Source: Hyphomicrobiales bacterium | GTDB lineage: Bacteria; Pseudomonadota; Alphaproteobacteria; Rhizobiales; Rhizobiaceae | DNA: 64,000 bases | Reading direction: 5' to 3' | Assembly (NCBI GenBank): GCA_900469955.1 | Contig: UBYX01000028.1 | Coordinates: 1 to 64,000, forward strand | In this document: piece by piece, positions 36,103 through 43,557 of the stretch | Layout of the letters: each line of letters opens with the position of its first letter | How positions within the stretch are numbered: the stretch's first letter is position 1 | Made by a program: the position numbers and the translations under genes | The notes under the pieces: model-generated | What the model saw: only the letters and a program-made list of their open reading frames with translations | Database searches by the model: none | What the model was told of the DNA's origin: nothing

Positions 36103-36441
36103 TTAGCGAGCCATTTGCGCCAGCGCCTGGTATTTCCTGGTGTTGATCAATGCGGGCTGGCAGGCTGATATCCGTTCCAGCACTTGCTGAAGCTGGAATA
36201 CGGACCCCAGCGGCCGCTTTCCAGCCACGGCCGCCACGATGTCGAGCATTTTCGTGGGTGAGGATCTAAATAGGAGATCGTCAGCATTACTCAGCGAGAA
36301 TGCCACGGTTCCTTGTTCCTTCTCCTCCGGCACAATAAACGGCTCTATAACGACGGCTGCCTCTGGAAAGGCCTCACCAGTTGCTCGCAGAATTTGAAGA
36401 AGTTTGAAGGTAACCGCACCACTTAGAAAGTCAACGTCCAT
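36103..36441 (-). CDS. Small hypothetical protein
   Basis: A 112-residue protein of unknown family (MDVDFLSGAVTFKLLQIL, VVIEPFIVPEEKEQGTVAF). It overlaps the end of the frameshifted gene upstream by 19 bases on the same strand, so it is probably the third gene of an operon with that gene and the DUF6615-like nuclease. No catalytic motif is evident. Confidence 0.45.
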   Translation of the reverse strand: MDVDFLSGAVTFKLLQILRATGEAFPEAAVVIEPFIVPEEKEQGTVAFSLSNADDLLFRSSPTKMLDIVAAVAGKRPLGSVFQLQQVLERISACQPALINTRKYQALAQMAR

Positions 36442-36871
36442 CGCCAGATGCCCTCAAACAGCGGACCCACTACATTTCGCCAAACTGCGACCTGTTGAGA
36501 TGGTGTGGCTTGCTGCATCTCCTCAGCCAAATCATGGGCTACAGATTGTAGAACTGTCGGCGTTGTCCTCCGCAATGCTGCTCTAGCCTCAACGTAGCTG
36601 AGATCGTATCCAGCTTCTCTCTTCGTATTGGCGAGCAAGATTGAAACCAGCCATCCTGCGAAGATCCGTAATGCTTCGGCACTGACACGTGACGCGAAAA
36701 AAGCGACAGGAAGGCCGGTTTCAACAAAGCAAAGTGCTTCTGGCCACCGATAGAGCGCGAGTACACACGGGCGTGCCAGACCAACGGAGCAAATGGCTCA
36801 GTCCATTCGAAAAGCGGAATGACTGTTCGTACTGACCATTGCGGTGCGCGCTCAAACAGGTAGACGGGCAC
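36423..36871 (-). pseudogene. Frameshifted hypothetical gene
   Basis: Two overlapping minus-strand frames each read as protein over adjacent parts. The first half, in the frame starting at 36871, gives VYLFERAPQWSVRTVIPLFE and FAPLVWHARVYSR. The second half, in another frame, gives LYRWPEALCFVETGLPVAFF, then RIFAGWLVSILLANTKREAG, and runs to the stop at 36423 with no usable start codon of its own. A single-base frame change near 36740-36760 would join them into a protein of about 150 residues. It lies 24 bases after the DUF6615-like gene. A pseudogene is most likely; ribosomal frameshifting or a sequencing error is possible. Confidence 0.5.
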
Positions 36872-36895
36872 GCAGCTCGGACGCTGGAATGGGCA

Positions 36896-37648
36896 TCACG
36901 GCCGCAGGTCGATTGTTGCGACTCCGAGCCCCTTGCTCCGCCACCTCGTTGCGATCTTCCCAGTGTTCATGAATTCGACGATGTAATTTGGAGGAGGGTT
37001 CATGCCTGGCATACGCGGATGCTTCTCCATATGCCGAGGCACAAAGATCTTCGCTAGGCGATGTGTCAGTTCATGTTCCTTGTCTTCATCCAGGCAACAC
37101 AGAAAGGTACTGAGTTTACGCGTATACTGTAAGAGATCCTTGAGAAGATGTGGGCGTTTCTGAATCAAGGTGCCTAACTGATCGGCGTTGCAAATCATCG
37201 CTCCGGACCTGTTGGGAGATACCCCTGCTGCTTTCTCCGGTAGAAAGAACATGTAGCATGGAAGCATGTTCGTGCTGTCCGCGAAAGCGATTAGATCCGC
37301 GTACTGCTGTCCCTCATTGTGCCCTAACTCCAAGATCTCGTAGCGGCCACTTTTATCCAGATCTACTCGTTTGGCCTGGATGATCAGCCCGATCCATTTG
37401 TTTCCGGGAAGGAGCATATGGATCTCGATGTCCCCTCCGGTGAACTTCTCCTGCGGCAGAAGCACCCTGAGCCGGTTGGACCCCAGCTCATGTAGCTTAA
37501 ACATCAGATGTTGTGTGAGGGACGGTTCGTGCATGGCTGAACTGGTCCGCGAGCCGAAAGCCGCACGGCTAAGCTCGGCAATCTCCATGCCTGATTGCAG
37601 GGACTTAGCGCAGTGCGCTTCGAATTCTTTGGCGACATTACAAAACAT
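36896..37648 (-). CDS. DUF6615-like protein, putative PD-(D/E)xK nuclease fold
   Basis: A 250-residue protein with E41 (HEPSLTQHLMFKLHEL), D73-x-E75 (FTGGDIEIHML) and Q91-x-K93 (GLIIQAKRV), the acidic/Q-x-K pattern of PD-(D/E)xK enzymes. It continues with GHNEGQQYADLIAFAD and MLPCYMFFLPE. The layout matches the DUF6615 family from recall. Probable first gene of a small operon with the frameshifted gene and the 112-residue protein, between the integrase cassette and repABC. Targets and partners are unknown; a restriction- or defence-type role is inference. Confidence 0.6.
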   Translation of the reverse strand: MFCNVAKEFEAHCAKSLQSGMEIAELSRAAFGSRTSSAMHEPSLTQHLMFKLHELGSNRLRVLLPQEKFTGGDIEIHMLLPGNKWIGLIIQAKRVDLDKSGRYEILELGHNEGQQYADLIAFADSTNMLPCYMFFLPEKAAGVSPNRSGAMICNADQLGTLIQKRPHLLKDLLQYTRKLSTFLCCLDEDKEHELTHRLAKIFVPRHMEKHPRMPGMNPPPNYIVEFMNTGKIATRWRSKGLGVATIDLRP

Positions 37649-37784
37649 TGGAATCCTAAAGAACGCCTGTTTGGCCTTGCATTCTTGCTAAATCTCTCAA
37701 AAGGTCATGTCCGGGCGGCTTGGAAGCCCCGAGCGAGGAATAGAAATATCTTTATCATCCTGTATTTGTTATGAAAAACCGCCA

Positions 37785-37803
37785 TTTGTACCGCTGACAA
37801 TTT
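37785..37803. promoter_or_regulatory. parS-like site downstream of repC
   Basis: TTTGTACCGCTGACAATTT is repeated exactly at 40274-40292, directly after repA. It is an imperfect palindrome centred on GC, as in repABC parS centromeres bound by RepB. The positions, between repA and repB and beyond repC, are known parS locations in this replicon family. Confidence 0.7.
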
Positions 37804-37863
37804 CACGTGAAGGGTAGATTGAGCTCCGTCGCCAAATATACGATCGCCATTCAAGCTGGCATG

Positions 37864-39078
37864 TCATGCCGATTGCCTCCGTTGAGGTTCATGCGCTCTA
37901 AGCAAAGCCATCAACATCGGACCAAGCGAAAACTCGCCTTTCTCACTTCGCCTCGTCAAGTCTCGCAGATAACCGCCCGCCGACGTGATGTGCCCACCTC
38001 GTTCAAGGATACAAGCCATGGCTACCGCCGCGTTCTCAGGTCCCATGATGTCACACGCGTCCTGATAAGCTGACGGACTTACCCCAAGCATGGTTCGGAC
38101 GACCACCGCCGCGGCCATCAGCTCACGCCAATGCGAGATCGTCCCCCCAATCGCATAGTCTGAAATCTGCGGGCATGCTCTTAACACCATTCCCAACGGG
38201 AAAGCCTTTATCGGCTCGGCACCACGTTTCGGCTTAGCCACTGTCGTTTCGCCCTGCTCTCTTTCGGAGCTAGGTTCAAGTTCATTTAAGGATTCGGTAT
38301 TTGAATTCTGTTTGTGCTGACGGATTTCGCTATCATTGGTGTCGGTATTTTGAGGATTTAACTGGATTTCCAGCAAGTTGACAGCTTCCTCGTTGAGAAG
38401 GTTGAGCTCGTCGAGGCAAGCTTCCAAGGCCGCAGTTGTCTTGGCGAATTTTATGCGCGCGATGGCCCCGACAAGGGCGCTTTCAACTGCCTGCCAGTTC
38501 CCTGGTGCACCCTCCTCTACAGCAGCTGTAATGAGCTTGCGTACGTTGCGCCGCGCGATCGTAATGCGCTCCTTTATAACCCGGAGGCGGCGGCTCTCTT
38601 CCGCGACCTGGTGCGCCATTAGAGCGAGCTCCTCAGACCGCGCGAGGAGCGGCGCGAGGCTAAAGCCGTACGCTGTTTCGATCTCACCATCATGCCCTTT
38701 GCGGGCGTAGCGTTTGCCGTTTGGACTATCGTTACGATGAATCAGTCCTGCATCAACCAGGAGCGCTAGGTTTTCTCGTAAGGTCGTTCCTGCGATTCCG
38801 TTGGAGCGAATGGCTAGCTGCGCGTTCGACGGAAACACCACAAGATTGCGGTCTTCGCTCAGTTCTTGTTCTGGATAGAAGCTCAGCAGCGCGTTAAGGA
38901 CGGCGAGCGCCCGATCGCGCAGGCCGAGCAGGGCTCTCGCCTCGCAGGCACTTCGATAGACCTTCCACTTATCGACGGCCTTCCCTGCCCTGATATGTGC
39001 CGTTGCGAGTTGACCTTTCACCAAGGCAAGCGTCATCGGCCGCCGCCCGAACGGCGTCGTCACATTTCCTGTCTGCAT
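37864..39078 (-). CDS. repC: Replication initiator RepC
   Basis: A 404-residue RepC, the initiator that acts at the origin inside its own gene. The N-terminal DNA-binding region contains FGRRPMTLALVKGQLATAH, DRALAVLNALLSFYPEQEL and FPSNAQLAIRSNGIAGTTL; the C-terminus has ISDYAIGGTISHWRELMAAA and SPSAYQDACDIMGPENAAVA. GAGAGGAAA precedes the ATG at 39078. Expression is expected to be limited by the counter-transcribed RNA encoded on the opposite strand of the repB-repC gap. Confidence 0.95.
   Translation of the reverse strand: MQTGNVTTPFGRRPMTLALVKGQLATAHIRAGKAVDKWKVYRSACEARALLGLRDRALAVLNALLSFYPEQELSEDRNLVVFPSNAQLAIRSNGIAGTTLRENLALLVDAGLIHRNDSPNGKRYARKGHDGEIETAYGFSLAPLLARSEELALMAHQVAEESRRLRVIKERITIARRNVRKLITAAVEEGAPGNWQAVESALVGAIARIKFAKTTAALEACLDELNLLNEEAVNLLEIQLNPQNTDTNDSEIRQHKQNSNTESLNELEPSSEREQGETTVAKPKRGAEPIKAFPLGMVLRACPQISDYAIGGTISHWRELMAAAVVVRTMLGVSPSAYQDACDIMGPENAAVAMACILERGGHITSAGGYLRDLTRRSEKGEFSLGPMLMALLRAHEPQRRQSA
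38280..38375. other. AT-rich segment inside repC, probable origin of replication
   Basis: This stretch encodes the low-complexity linker NLLEIQLNPQNTDTND...EIRQHKQNSNTE of RepC and is clearly richer in A and T than the rest of the gene. In repABC plasmids oriV maps to an AT-rich region in the middle of repC, so this is the likely origin. No iteron array was seen. Confidence 0.5.
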
Positions 39079-39138
39079 TTTCCTCTCACCTTTCGAAAGG
39101 CAAAGGAAATTCGCTCACCAAACTGGCGCCAAAGACTC

Positions 39139-39228
39139 TTGACTGCGATTCATGGAAATGCGATTCTCAGGCTGCTTAGACATGAGGAAGGCTTCCACGA
39201 CGGCGACGTTTGGGGGCCTTTTTCTTTT
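39139..39228 (+). ncRNA. Candidate counter-transcribed incompatibility RNA (inc-alpha)
   Basis: In the repB-repC gap, on the strand opposite repC, TTGACT (39139-39144) and a poor -10 (GATTCT, 39162-39167) are spaced 17 bases. A stem AAGGC/GCCTT (39188-39220) with TTTCTTTT follows. The predicted RNA of about 50-55 bases, starting near 39174, matches the size and place of the antisense RNAs that repress repC in repABC plasmids. Interval includes the promoter. Confidence 0.6.
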
Positions 39229-39232
39229 GCCG

Positions 39233-40219
39233 CTACTTTTCCTCTGCTCTGGTTGATTTCAGAAACTCTTGATGCAAGCGGTCGAGGTTATCGGCAATGA
39301 ACCGCCCAAACCTGCCGGCGTCGTTCGCTTTGAGGGCGATAGAATAGCTCTTCGCGCTTCCTTTGAATTCCGCACGGACGCTTGAGTCCTCGGCTTGCCA
39401 TTGGCTAGCCCTGCTGGGGCGTTTTGCGGGTTTCGAGGCATTCTTGATCTCGGCCAAAAGTCGCTCGAATCGGGCATCGGATTCCAGCGACGAAAATGCC
39501 GCATCACCAATGAACGATCGTGCAAGTTCGAGCGTCGACGGCTTCTCGATCAACTGAGCGAATTCGGTCCAGCGATTGCGGCCGACAGACTTTGCTGCAC
39601 CGATCGCATTTGCGATATCCGCTGGAACGCGACTGGCCACCGACAGCATTCGCGTCAACATTGGCGCATCGACGGAAAGCGCCACCTGAATTAGGGGTTT
39701 TTCGTGCGAAAGCTCTAGGAGCCTTTGTGCGAACATTGCGCGCTCGATGAAGGAGAGGTTTTCACGGGCTGAGTTTTCCTGCCCCTGAGCAATGATATGA
39801 TCCGCGTCAGACAACGGTTTTACGACAGCGCGGACTGGGCGGCCGAGTTCCTTTGCCGCCCGCGCTCGGCGATGTCCAAAGACTATCTGATAGCGGCCAT
39901 TGGCTGTCGGGTGAGGGCGCACCATTATCGGTGTGTCCTGTCCGCGCTCCCGGATACCCTCAACAAGCTCGCCGTAAGCGAGATCGTCTGCTCCGATCCG
40001 ATCGGAGACGAAGGAAGAGTCCAAGAGTTCAGGATCGAGATCGATGATCGTCTCGCCAGTAATCTGCTGTTCGGCCTGCGCGACTTTCTCGCGCAGCTCG
40101 CTCAACGAGCTAATCATTGATCGCGACGCCCCATGCGTCGCGTAGCCAGGCGTTGCGCGCCGTTCGGTGCCCGAGTTTGCCGGCGACGTTATGTTTGCGA
40201 AAACATCTTTACGTGCCAT
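39233..40219 (-). CDS. repB: Plasmid partition protein RepB (ParB family)
   Basis: A 328-residue RepB that binds parS and works with RepA in plasmid segregation and repA autoregulation. It starts MARKDVFANITSPANSGTER, and the ParB/Spo0J core includes ELVEGIRERGQDTPIMVRP, YQIVFGHRRARAAKELG and the arginine-rich box E-N-S-A-R-E-N-L-S-F-I-E-R. A RepB plasmid-partition C-terminal domain follows. It lies 74 bases after repA, with a parS-like site in between. Confidence 0.95.
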   Translation of the reverse strand: MARKDVFANITSPANSGTERRATPGYATHGASRSMISSLSELREKVAQAEQQITGETIIDLDPELLDSSFVSDRIGADDLAYGELVEGIRERGQDTPIMVRPHPTANGRYQIVFGHRRARAAKELGRPVRAVVKPLSDADHIIAQGQENSARENLSFIERAMFAQRLLELSHEKPLIQVALSVDAPMLTRMLSVASRVPADIANAIGAAKSVGRNRWTEFAQLIEKPSTLELARSFIGDAAFSSLESDARFERLLAEIKNASKPAKRPSRASQWQAEDSSVRAEFKGSAKSYSIALKANDAGRFGRFIADNLDRLHQEFLKSTRAEEK

Positions 40220-40273
40220 TGGATAACGCCTCAGTTTTGATCAAACAGCTGTTTTCGTTCCGAGAAATCACAG

Positions 40274-40292
40274 TTTGTACCGCTGACAATTT
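40274..40292. promoter_or_regulatory. parS-like site between repA and repB
   Basis: TTTGTACCGCTGACAATTT, identical over 19 bases to the copy at 37785-37803. It begins one base after the repA stop codon. Likely centromere for RepB binding. Confidence 0.7.
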
Positions 40293-40293
40293 A

Positions 40294-41481
40294 CTAAGCA
40301 TGGCGTCTCCCCCATGCCTTCTGCAGGAGCTCGATGACTTCGTTGTTCACGGCATCCATCGATTCCCGCGCACGGTCGTAAGTGGACGCTGTGAATTGCG
40401 CGCGCTCGACCTCATACAGGCTCTGCTTCGTCAAACCCGCGTCCGATACAGCAGTCGACTTGACCATGTGGTTTTTCATCATCTGCTGCGCGAACATCGA
40501 CTGCATGAAGCCGACCATCTGCTGTTGCGGGATATCGGTGGGCTCGTAGCGAGTGACGAGATAGCGGAACCAGTCCAGCGATACGTCGACGCCCACGCTC
40601 TCAACGGTTTTGAGGATCTCGCCAAGCATCAACAGGAACTGGGACATCGACATGATGTCGAGCATCTGGGGATGCACAGTAATGAGAACCGATGTTGCCG
40701 CCGTCAGAGCTGTCAGCGTTAGATAGCCGAGCTGGGGAGGGCAGTCGACCACGACGACGTCATATTGGTCGTCGACTTCGGCCAAAGCATCACCGATGCG
40801 GGTGTAGAACAGTTTGCCAGCAGTCGAATCCTTGCGCTGCATCGCAATCGGAGTGTCATACTCGTATTCTTGCAGTTCGAGGTTGGCTGGCACCACATCC
40901 AGATTTGGAAAGTTCGTGGGCTGGATGACGTCTTTGATCGACTTGCGCTGATCGTCGTAACGAAGTGCCTCGTAGAAAGACTTCTTCTCGTCCAGCTCCG
41001 GCTGGATGCCGTAGAGCGCCGTCAGGGAGGCTTGGGGGTCGAGATCGACCGCAAGCACGCGATAGCCCTTTAGCGCCAGGAACTGCGCAAGGTGAGCGGA
41101 TGTCGTGGTCTTTCCCGAGCCGCCTTTGAAGTTGACGACCGCGATGACCTGTAGCTTTTCATGGGCCTGGCGATGTGGAACGCGATCAAGAAGGTGGCGA
41201 AGCTCGTTGACCTGGGCGGCAGTGTAGTAGCGGCGGCCGGTCGAAGTAGTAGTAGGCTCCACGCCTTTTCCCTGGAGGTGGAGTTTCTTCAAATAACTCT
41301 GCGACACGCCGACAAAATCGGCGACTTCCGCCAGCGAAAATTGGCGAAGAGTCTTTTGCGCATTCGGCGGGAATTTCTCCTGCCTAAGCATGTCGAGCTT
41401 CGAGGAAATATCCCCGCCCTGCGCGAGGATAGTATCCGCGAAACTCGTCACTTTCTCCAAAGCGGCCATTTTCACGCTCAT
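40294..41481 (-). CDS. repA: Plasmid partition ATPase RepA (ParA family)
   Basis: A 395-residue ParA-type ATPase for plasmid segregation and autorepression of repABC. The deviant Walker A is NFKGGSGKTTTSAHLAQFLA (residues 117-136); VVVDCPPQLGYLTLTAL is the Walker B region. The N-terminus has a helix-turn-helix (FSLAEVADFVGVSQSYLKKL) as in plasmid ParA proteins that act as repressors. A 10-bp inverted repeat upstream at 41500-41536 is the likely operator. Confidence 0.95.
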   Translation of the reverse strand: MSVKMAALEKVTSFADTILAQGGDISSKLDMLRQEKFPPNAQKTLRQFSLAEVADFVGVSQSYLKKLHLQGKGVEPTTTSTGRRYYTAAQVNELRHLLDRVPHRQAHEKLQVIAVVNFKGGSGKTTTSAHLAQFLALKGYRVLAVDLDPQASLTALYGIQPELDEKKSFYEALRYDDQRKSIKDVIQPTNFPNLDVVPANLELQEYEYDTPIAMQRKDSTAGKLFYTRIGDALAEVDDQYDVVVVDCPPQLGYLTLTALTAATSVLITVHPQMLDIMSMSQFLLMLGEILKTVESVGVDVSLDWFRYLVTRYEPTDIPQQQMVGFMQSMFAQQMMKNHMVKSTAVSDAGLTKQSLYEVERAQFTASTYDRARESMDAVNNEVIELLQKAWGRRHA

Positions 41482-41499
41482 TTAGCTTATTGCCTTCAG

Positions 41500-41536
41500 T
41501 CACGATAATCGTAAGGATTTTGTCCAATTATCGTGA
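41500..41536. promoter_or_regulatory. Operator-like inverted repeat upstream of repA
   Basis: TCACGATAAT (41500-41509) and ATTATCGTGA (41527-41536) are exact reverse complements separated by 17 bases. They lie 18-55 bases upstream of the repA start and probably overlap the repABC promoter, as expected for RepA/RepB autorepression. Confidence 0.65.
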
Positions 41537-41690
41537 CAATCACCCGATTCCCAGATCATGGCAAGGAAAATAGGGTAAACAAACCCTTAACTCGCTTCGG
41601 GGCGTTCTCACGGAAATTCAGGAGATATGAATATTTCTCAACAAGATTAATGACTTAGCGTTGATACTACCGCCGGCACGCCTGTGGAGA

Positions 41691-41706
41691 CTACCAGTTT
41701 TGATAG
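41691..41706. promoter_or_regulatory. Dyad CTACCA-N4-TGATAG, copy 1
   Basis: CTACCAGTTTTGATAG, an imperfect palindrome with 6-base half-sites spaced by 4. A second copy lies 81 bases further toward trbB and a third lies between traA and traC, so it looks like the operator of a shared transfer-gene regulator. Confidence 0.55.
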
Positions 41707-41771
41707 TCAGATTTTGTCACCGGTAAGCGATCAGGTCGGGTCGAAGCCGGCTTTGTTCTGAGAATCGGTCG

Positions 41772-41787
41772 CTACCACTTTTGATAG
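41772..41787. promoter_or_regulatory. Dyad CTACCA-N4-TGATAG, copy 2
   Basis: CTACCACTTTTGATAG, the copy nearest the trb operon, 59 bases before the leader ORF at 41846. The same half-sites and spacing occur at 41691-41706 and 63317-63332. Confidence 0.55.
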
Positions 41788-41845
41788 TAGCAGCTTGAGT
41801 CCGAACATCGCAAACCTCCTCGCATCCAGCAAAGGAGCATTATCG

Positions 41846-41926
41846 ATGGCCGTGCAAGGCAGACGAGAAAGCGAGCAGACGGACGGGCTAAAGCACTCCC
41901 AAGCTGTGAGGGGAGGGCACCAGTGA
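41846..41926 (+). CDS. 26-residue leader ORF translationally coupled to trbB
   Basis: An ATG preceded by AAAGGAG at good spacing opens a 26-codon frame (MAVQGRRESEQTDGLKHSQA and six more residues) whose TGA overlaps the trbB GTG start (GTGA). This is the place where traI, the AHL synthase gene, usually sits in related plasmids. The peptide may simply be a leader that loads ribosomes for trbB. No family recognised. Confidence 0.4.
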   Translation: MAVQGRRESEQTDGLKHSQAVRGGHQ

Positions 41927-42888
41927 CCCAGCACAGGTCCTTATCCCGGTTGATTCGTAAACTGCAGGAAGCACTGGGAGATCAGATCTGCGTGGCGCTC
42001 GACGATCCGAGTGTCGTCGAGATCATGCTGAATCCAGACGGTAAGCTGTTTATCGAGCGGCTCGGTCATGGCATCACGTCGGCGGGCGATATGCGGCCTG
42101 GCTCCGCAGAGATTGTCATAGGCAGTGTAGCCCACGTCCTCGATTCGGAAGTCGATGACGCCCATCCGATCGTGTCGGGCGAGTTGCCGATCGGTGGACA
42201 TCGCTTCGAAGGGCTGTTGCCGCCTGTTGTTTCCGCACCGTCATTTACGATCCGGCGGCGCGCGTCCCAGCTCATACCGCTCGACGTTTATGTGACGAAA
42301 AAGGTGATGACGGCCAAGCAGGCGGACATTATCCGAAGCGCGGTGAAATCTCGACTGAACATCGTCGTGTCGGGCGGGACCGGGTCGGGCAAAACCACCC
42401 TTGCCAATGCCATCATCGCCGAAATCGTCGAACATGCACCGGAAGACCGTTTAGTCATTTTGGAAGATACGGCGGAGATCGAGTGCTCGGCGGCCAATTC
42501 AGTTGCGCTGCATACGAGCGACGAAATCGACATGGCGCGCCTCCTGAAAAGTACGATGCGCCTTCGACCGGATCGGATCATCGTCGGCGAGGTGCGTGAT
42601 GGCGCTGCGCTGACCTTGCTGAAAGCCTGGAATACGGGCCATCCCGGCGGCCTTTGCACGATCCATTCGAATACCGCCAGGTCAGCGCTCCAACGCCTCG
42701 AACAGCTGACAGCGGAGGCGAGCCAGCAACCGATGCAAGGCGTGATCGGCGACGCCGTCGACCTCGTGATTTCCATCGAACGAACAGCCCGCGGACGCCG
42801 TGTGAGCGACATCCTGCATGTCACCAAATTTGCCTGCGGCCAATATCAGACCGAATCCCATGGAGAGGAACCAAGAAATGCGGCTTAA
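41923..42888 (+). CDS. trbB: Conjugal transfer ATPase TrbB
   Basis: A 321-residue VirB11-type hexameric ATPase that powers assembly and secretion of the Trb type IV secretion system at the inner membrane. Walker A is [16 protein letters not shown] (about 149-164); the Asp box ([12 protein letters not shown]) and the conserved [21 protein letters not shown] with [14 protein letters not shown] follow. The start GTG at 41923 overlaps the stop of a 26-codon leader ORF. First gene of the trb operon in this window. Confidence 0.95.
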   Translation: MTQHRSLSRLIRKLQEALGDQICVALDDPSVVEIMLNPDGKLFIERLGHGITSAGDMRPGSAEIVIGSVAHVLDSEVDDAHPIVSGELPIGGHRFEGLLPPVVSAPSFTIRRRASQLIPLDVYVTKKVMTAKQADIIRSAVKSRLNIVVSGGTGSGKTTLANAIIAEIVEHAPEDRLVILEDTAEIECSAANSVALHTSDEIDMARLLKSTMRLRPDRIIVGEVRDGAALTLLKAWNTGHPGGLCTIHSNTARSALQRLEQLTAEASQQPMQGVIGDAVDLVISIERTARGRRVSDILHVTKFACGQYQTESHGEEPRNAA

Positions 42889-43255
42889 TCGGAATGCAGG
42901 AACCCGCGCCGGGCTGGCGATCGTGGCGATTTTCCTGGCATCACCTGCGCTTGCGAGCTCGGGCGGAAGCCTCCCGTGGGAAGGCCCGCTCGAACAGATC
43001 CAGCAGTCCATCACGGGACCGGTCGCTGGCTATATCGCGCTCGCGGCCGTGGCGATTGCGGGCGGCATGCTCATTTTCGGAGGCGAGTTGAACGATTTCG
43101 CCCGCAGGCTGATGTACGTCGTCCTGGTAGCCGGGATCCTGCTGGGTGCAACGACCATCGTTGGCTTGTTCGGGGCGACAGGCGCATGGATCGGAACTCC
43201 AGTTAAAGAGCAATTGGCGGCTCCGATGGCTGCAGGGGAGGGGCGGAATGCCTGA
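42878..43255 (+). CDS. trbC: Conjugal transfer pilin TrbC
   Basis: A 125-residue VirB2-like prepilin. The first 30 residues form a signal peptide ([19 protein letters not shown]), and two hydrophobic segments follow ([18 protein letters not shown] and [20 protein letters not shown]), as in conjugative pilins. The ATG at 42878 overlaps the end of trbB and has GGAGAGGA upstream. Probably matured, possibly by the TraF peptidase encoded at 59287-59844. Confidence 0.9.
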   Translation: MRLNRNAGTRAGLAIVAIFLASPALASSGGSLPWEGPLEQIQQSITGPVAGYIALAAVAIAGGMLIFGGELNDFARRLMYVVLVAGILLGATTIVGLFGATGAWIGTPVKEQLAAPMAAGEGRNA

Positions 43256-43547
43256 CCGCTATTCAGGTCTGCAGCGCAATCGCATCCACAGGGCGCTGTC
43301 GCGACCGAACCTCCTGCTAGGGGCAGACCGCGAACTCGTGTTGATAACCGGCCTTGCTGCCGTCATTTTGATCTTCGTCGTCCTCACCGTCTATTCGGCT
43401 CTGTTCGGCGTTGCGGTGTGGATTTTCATCGTCGGCCTGCTCCGCTTGATGGCAAAATCCGACCCGCTGATGCGGCGCGTCTACGTCCGCCACATCTCCT
43501 ACAAGACCTACTACAAGTCCACATCTGCGCCTTGGCGCCGATACTGA
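43248..43547 (+). CDS. trbD: Conjugal transfer protein TrbD
   Basis: A 99-residue VirB3-like inner-membrane protein starting [20 protein letters not shown], with two adjacent membrane segments ([20 protein letters not shown] and [17 protein letters not shown]) and a basic tyrosine-rich C-terminus. The start overlaps the trbC stop by eight bases; the longer frame upstream of it is inside trbC. Confidence 0.92.
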   Translation: MPDRYSGLQRNRIHRALSRPNLLLGADRELVLITGLAAVILIFVVLTVYSALFGVAVWIFIVGLLRLMAKSDPLMRRVYVRHISYKTYYKSTSAPWRRY

Positions 43548-43557
43548 GGAGGCGGTC

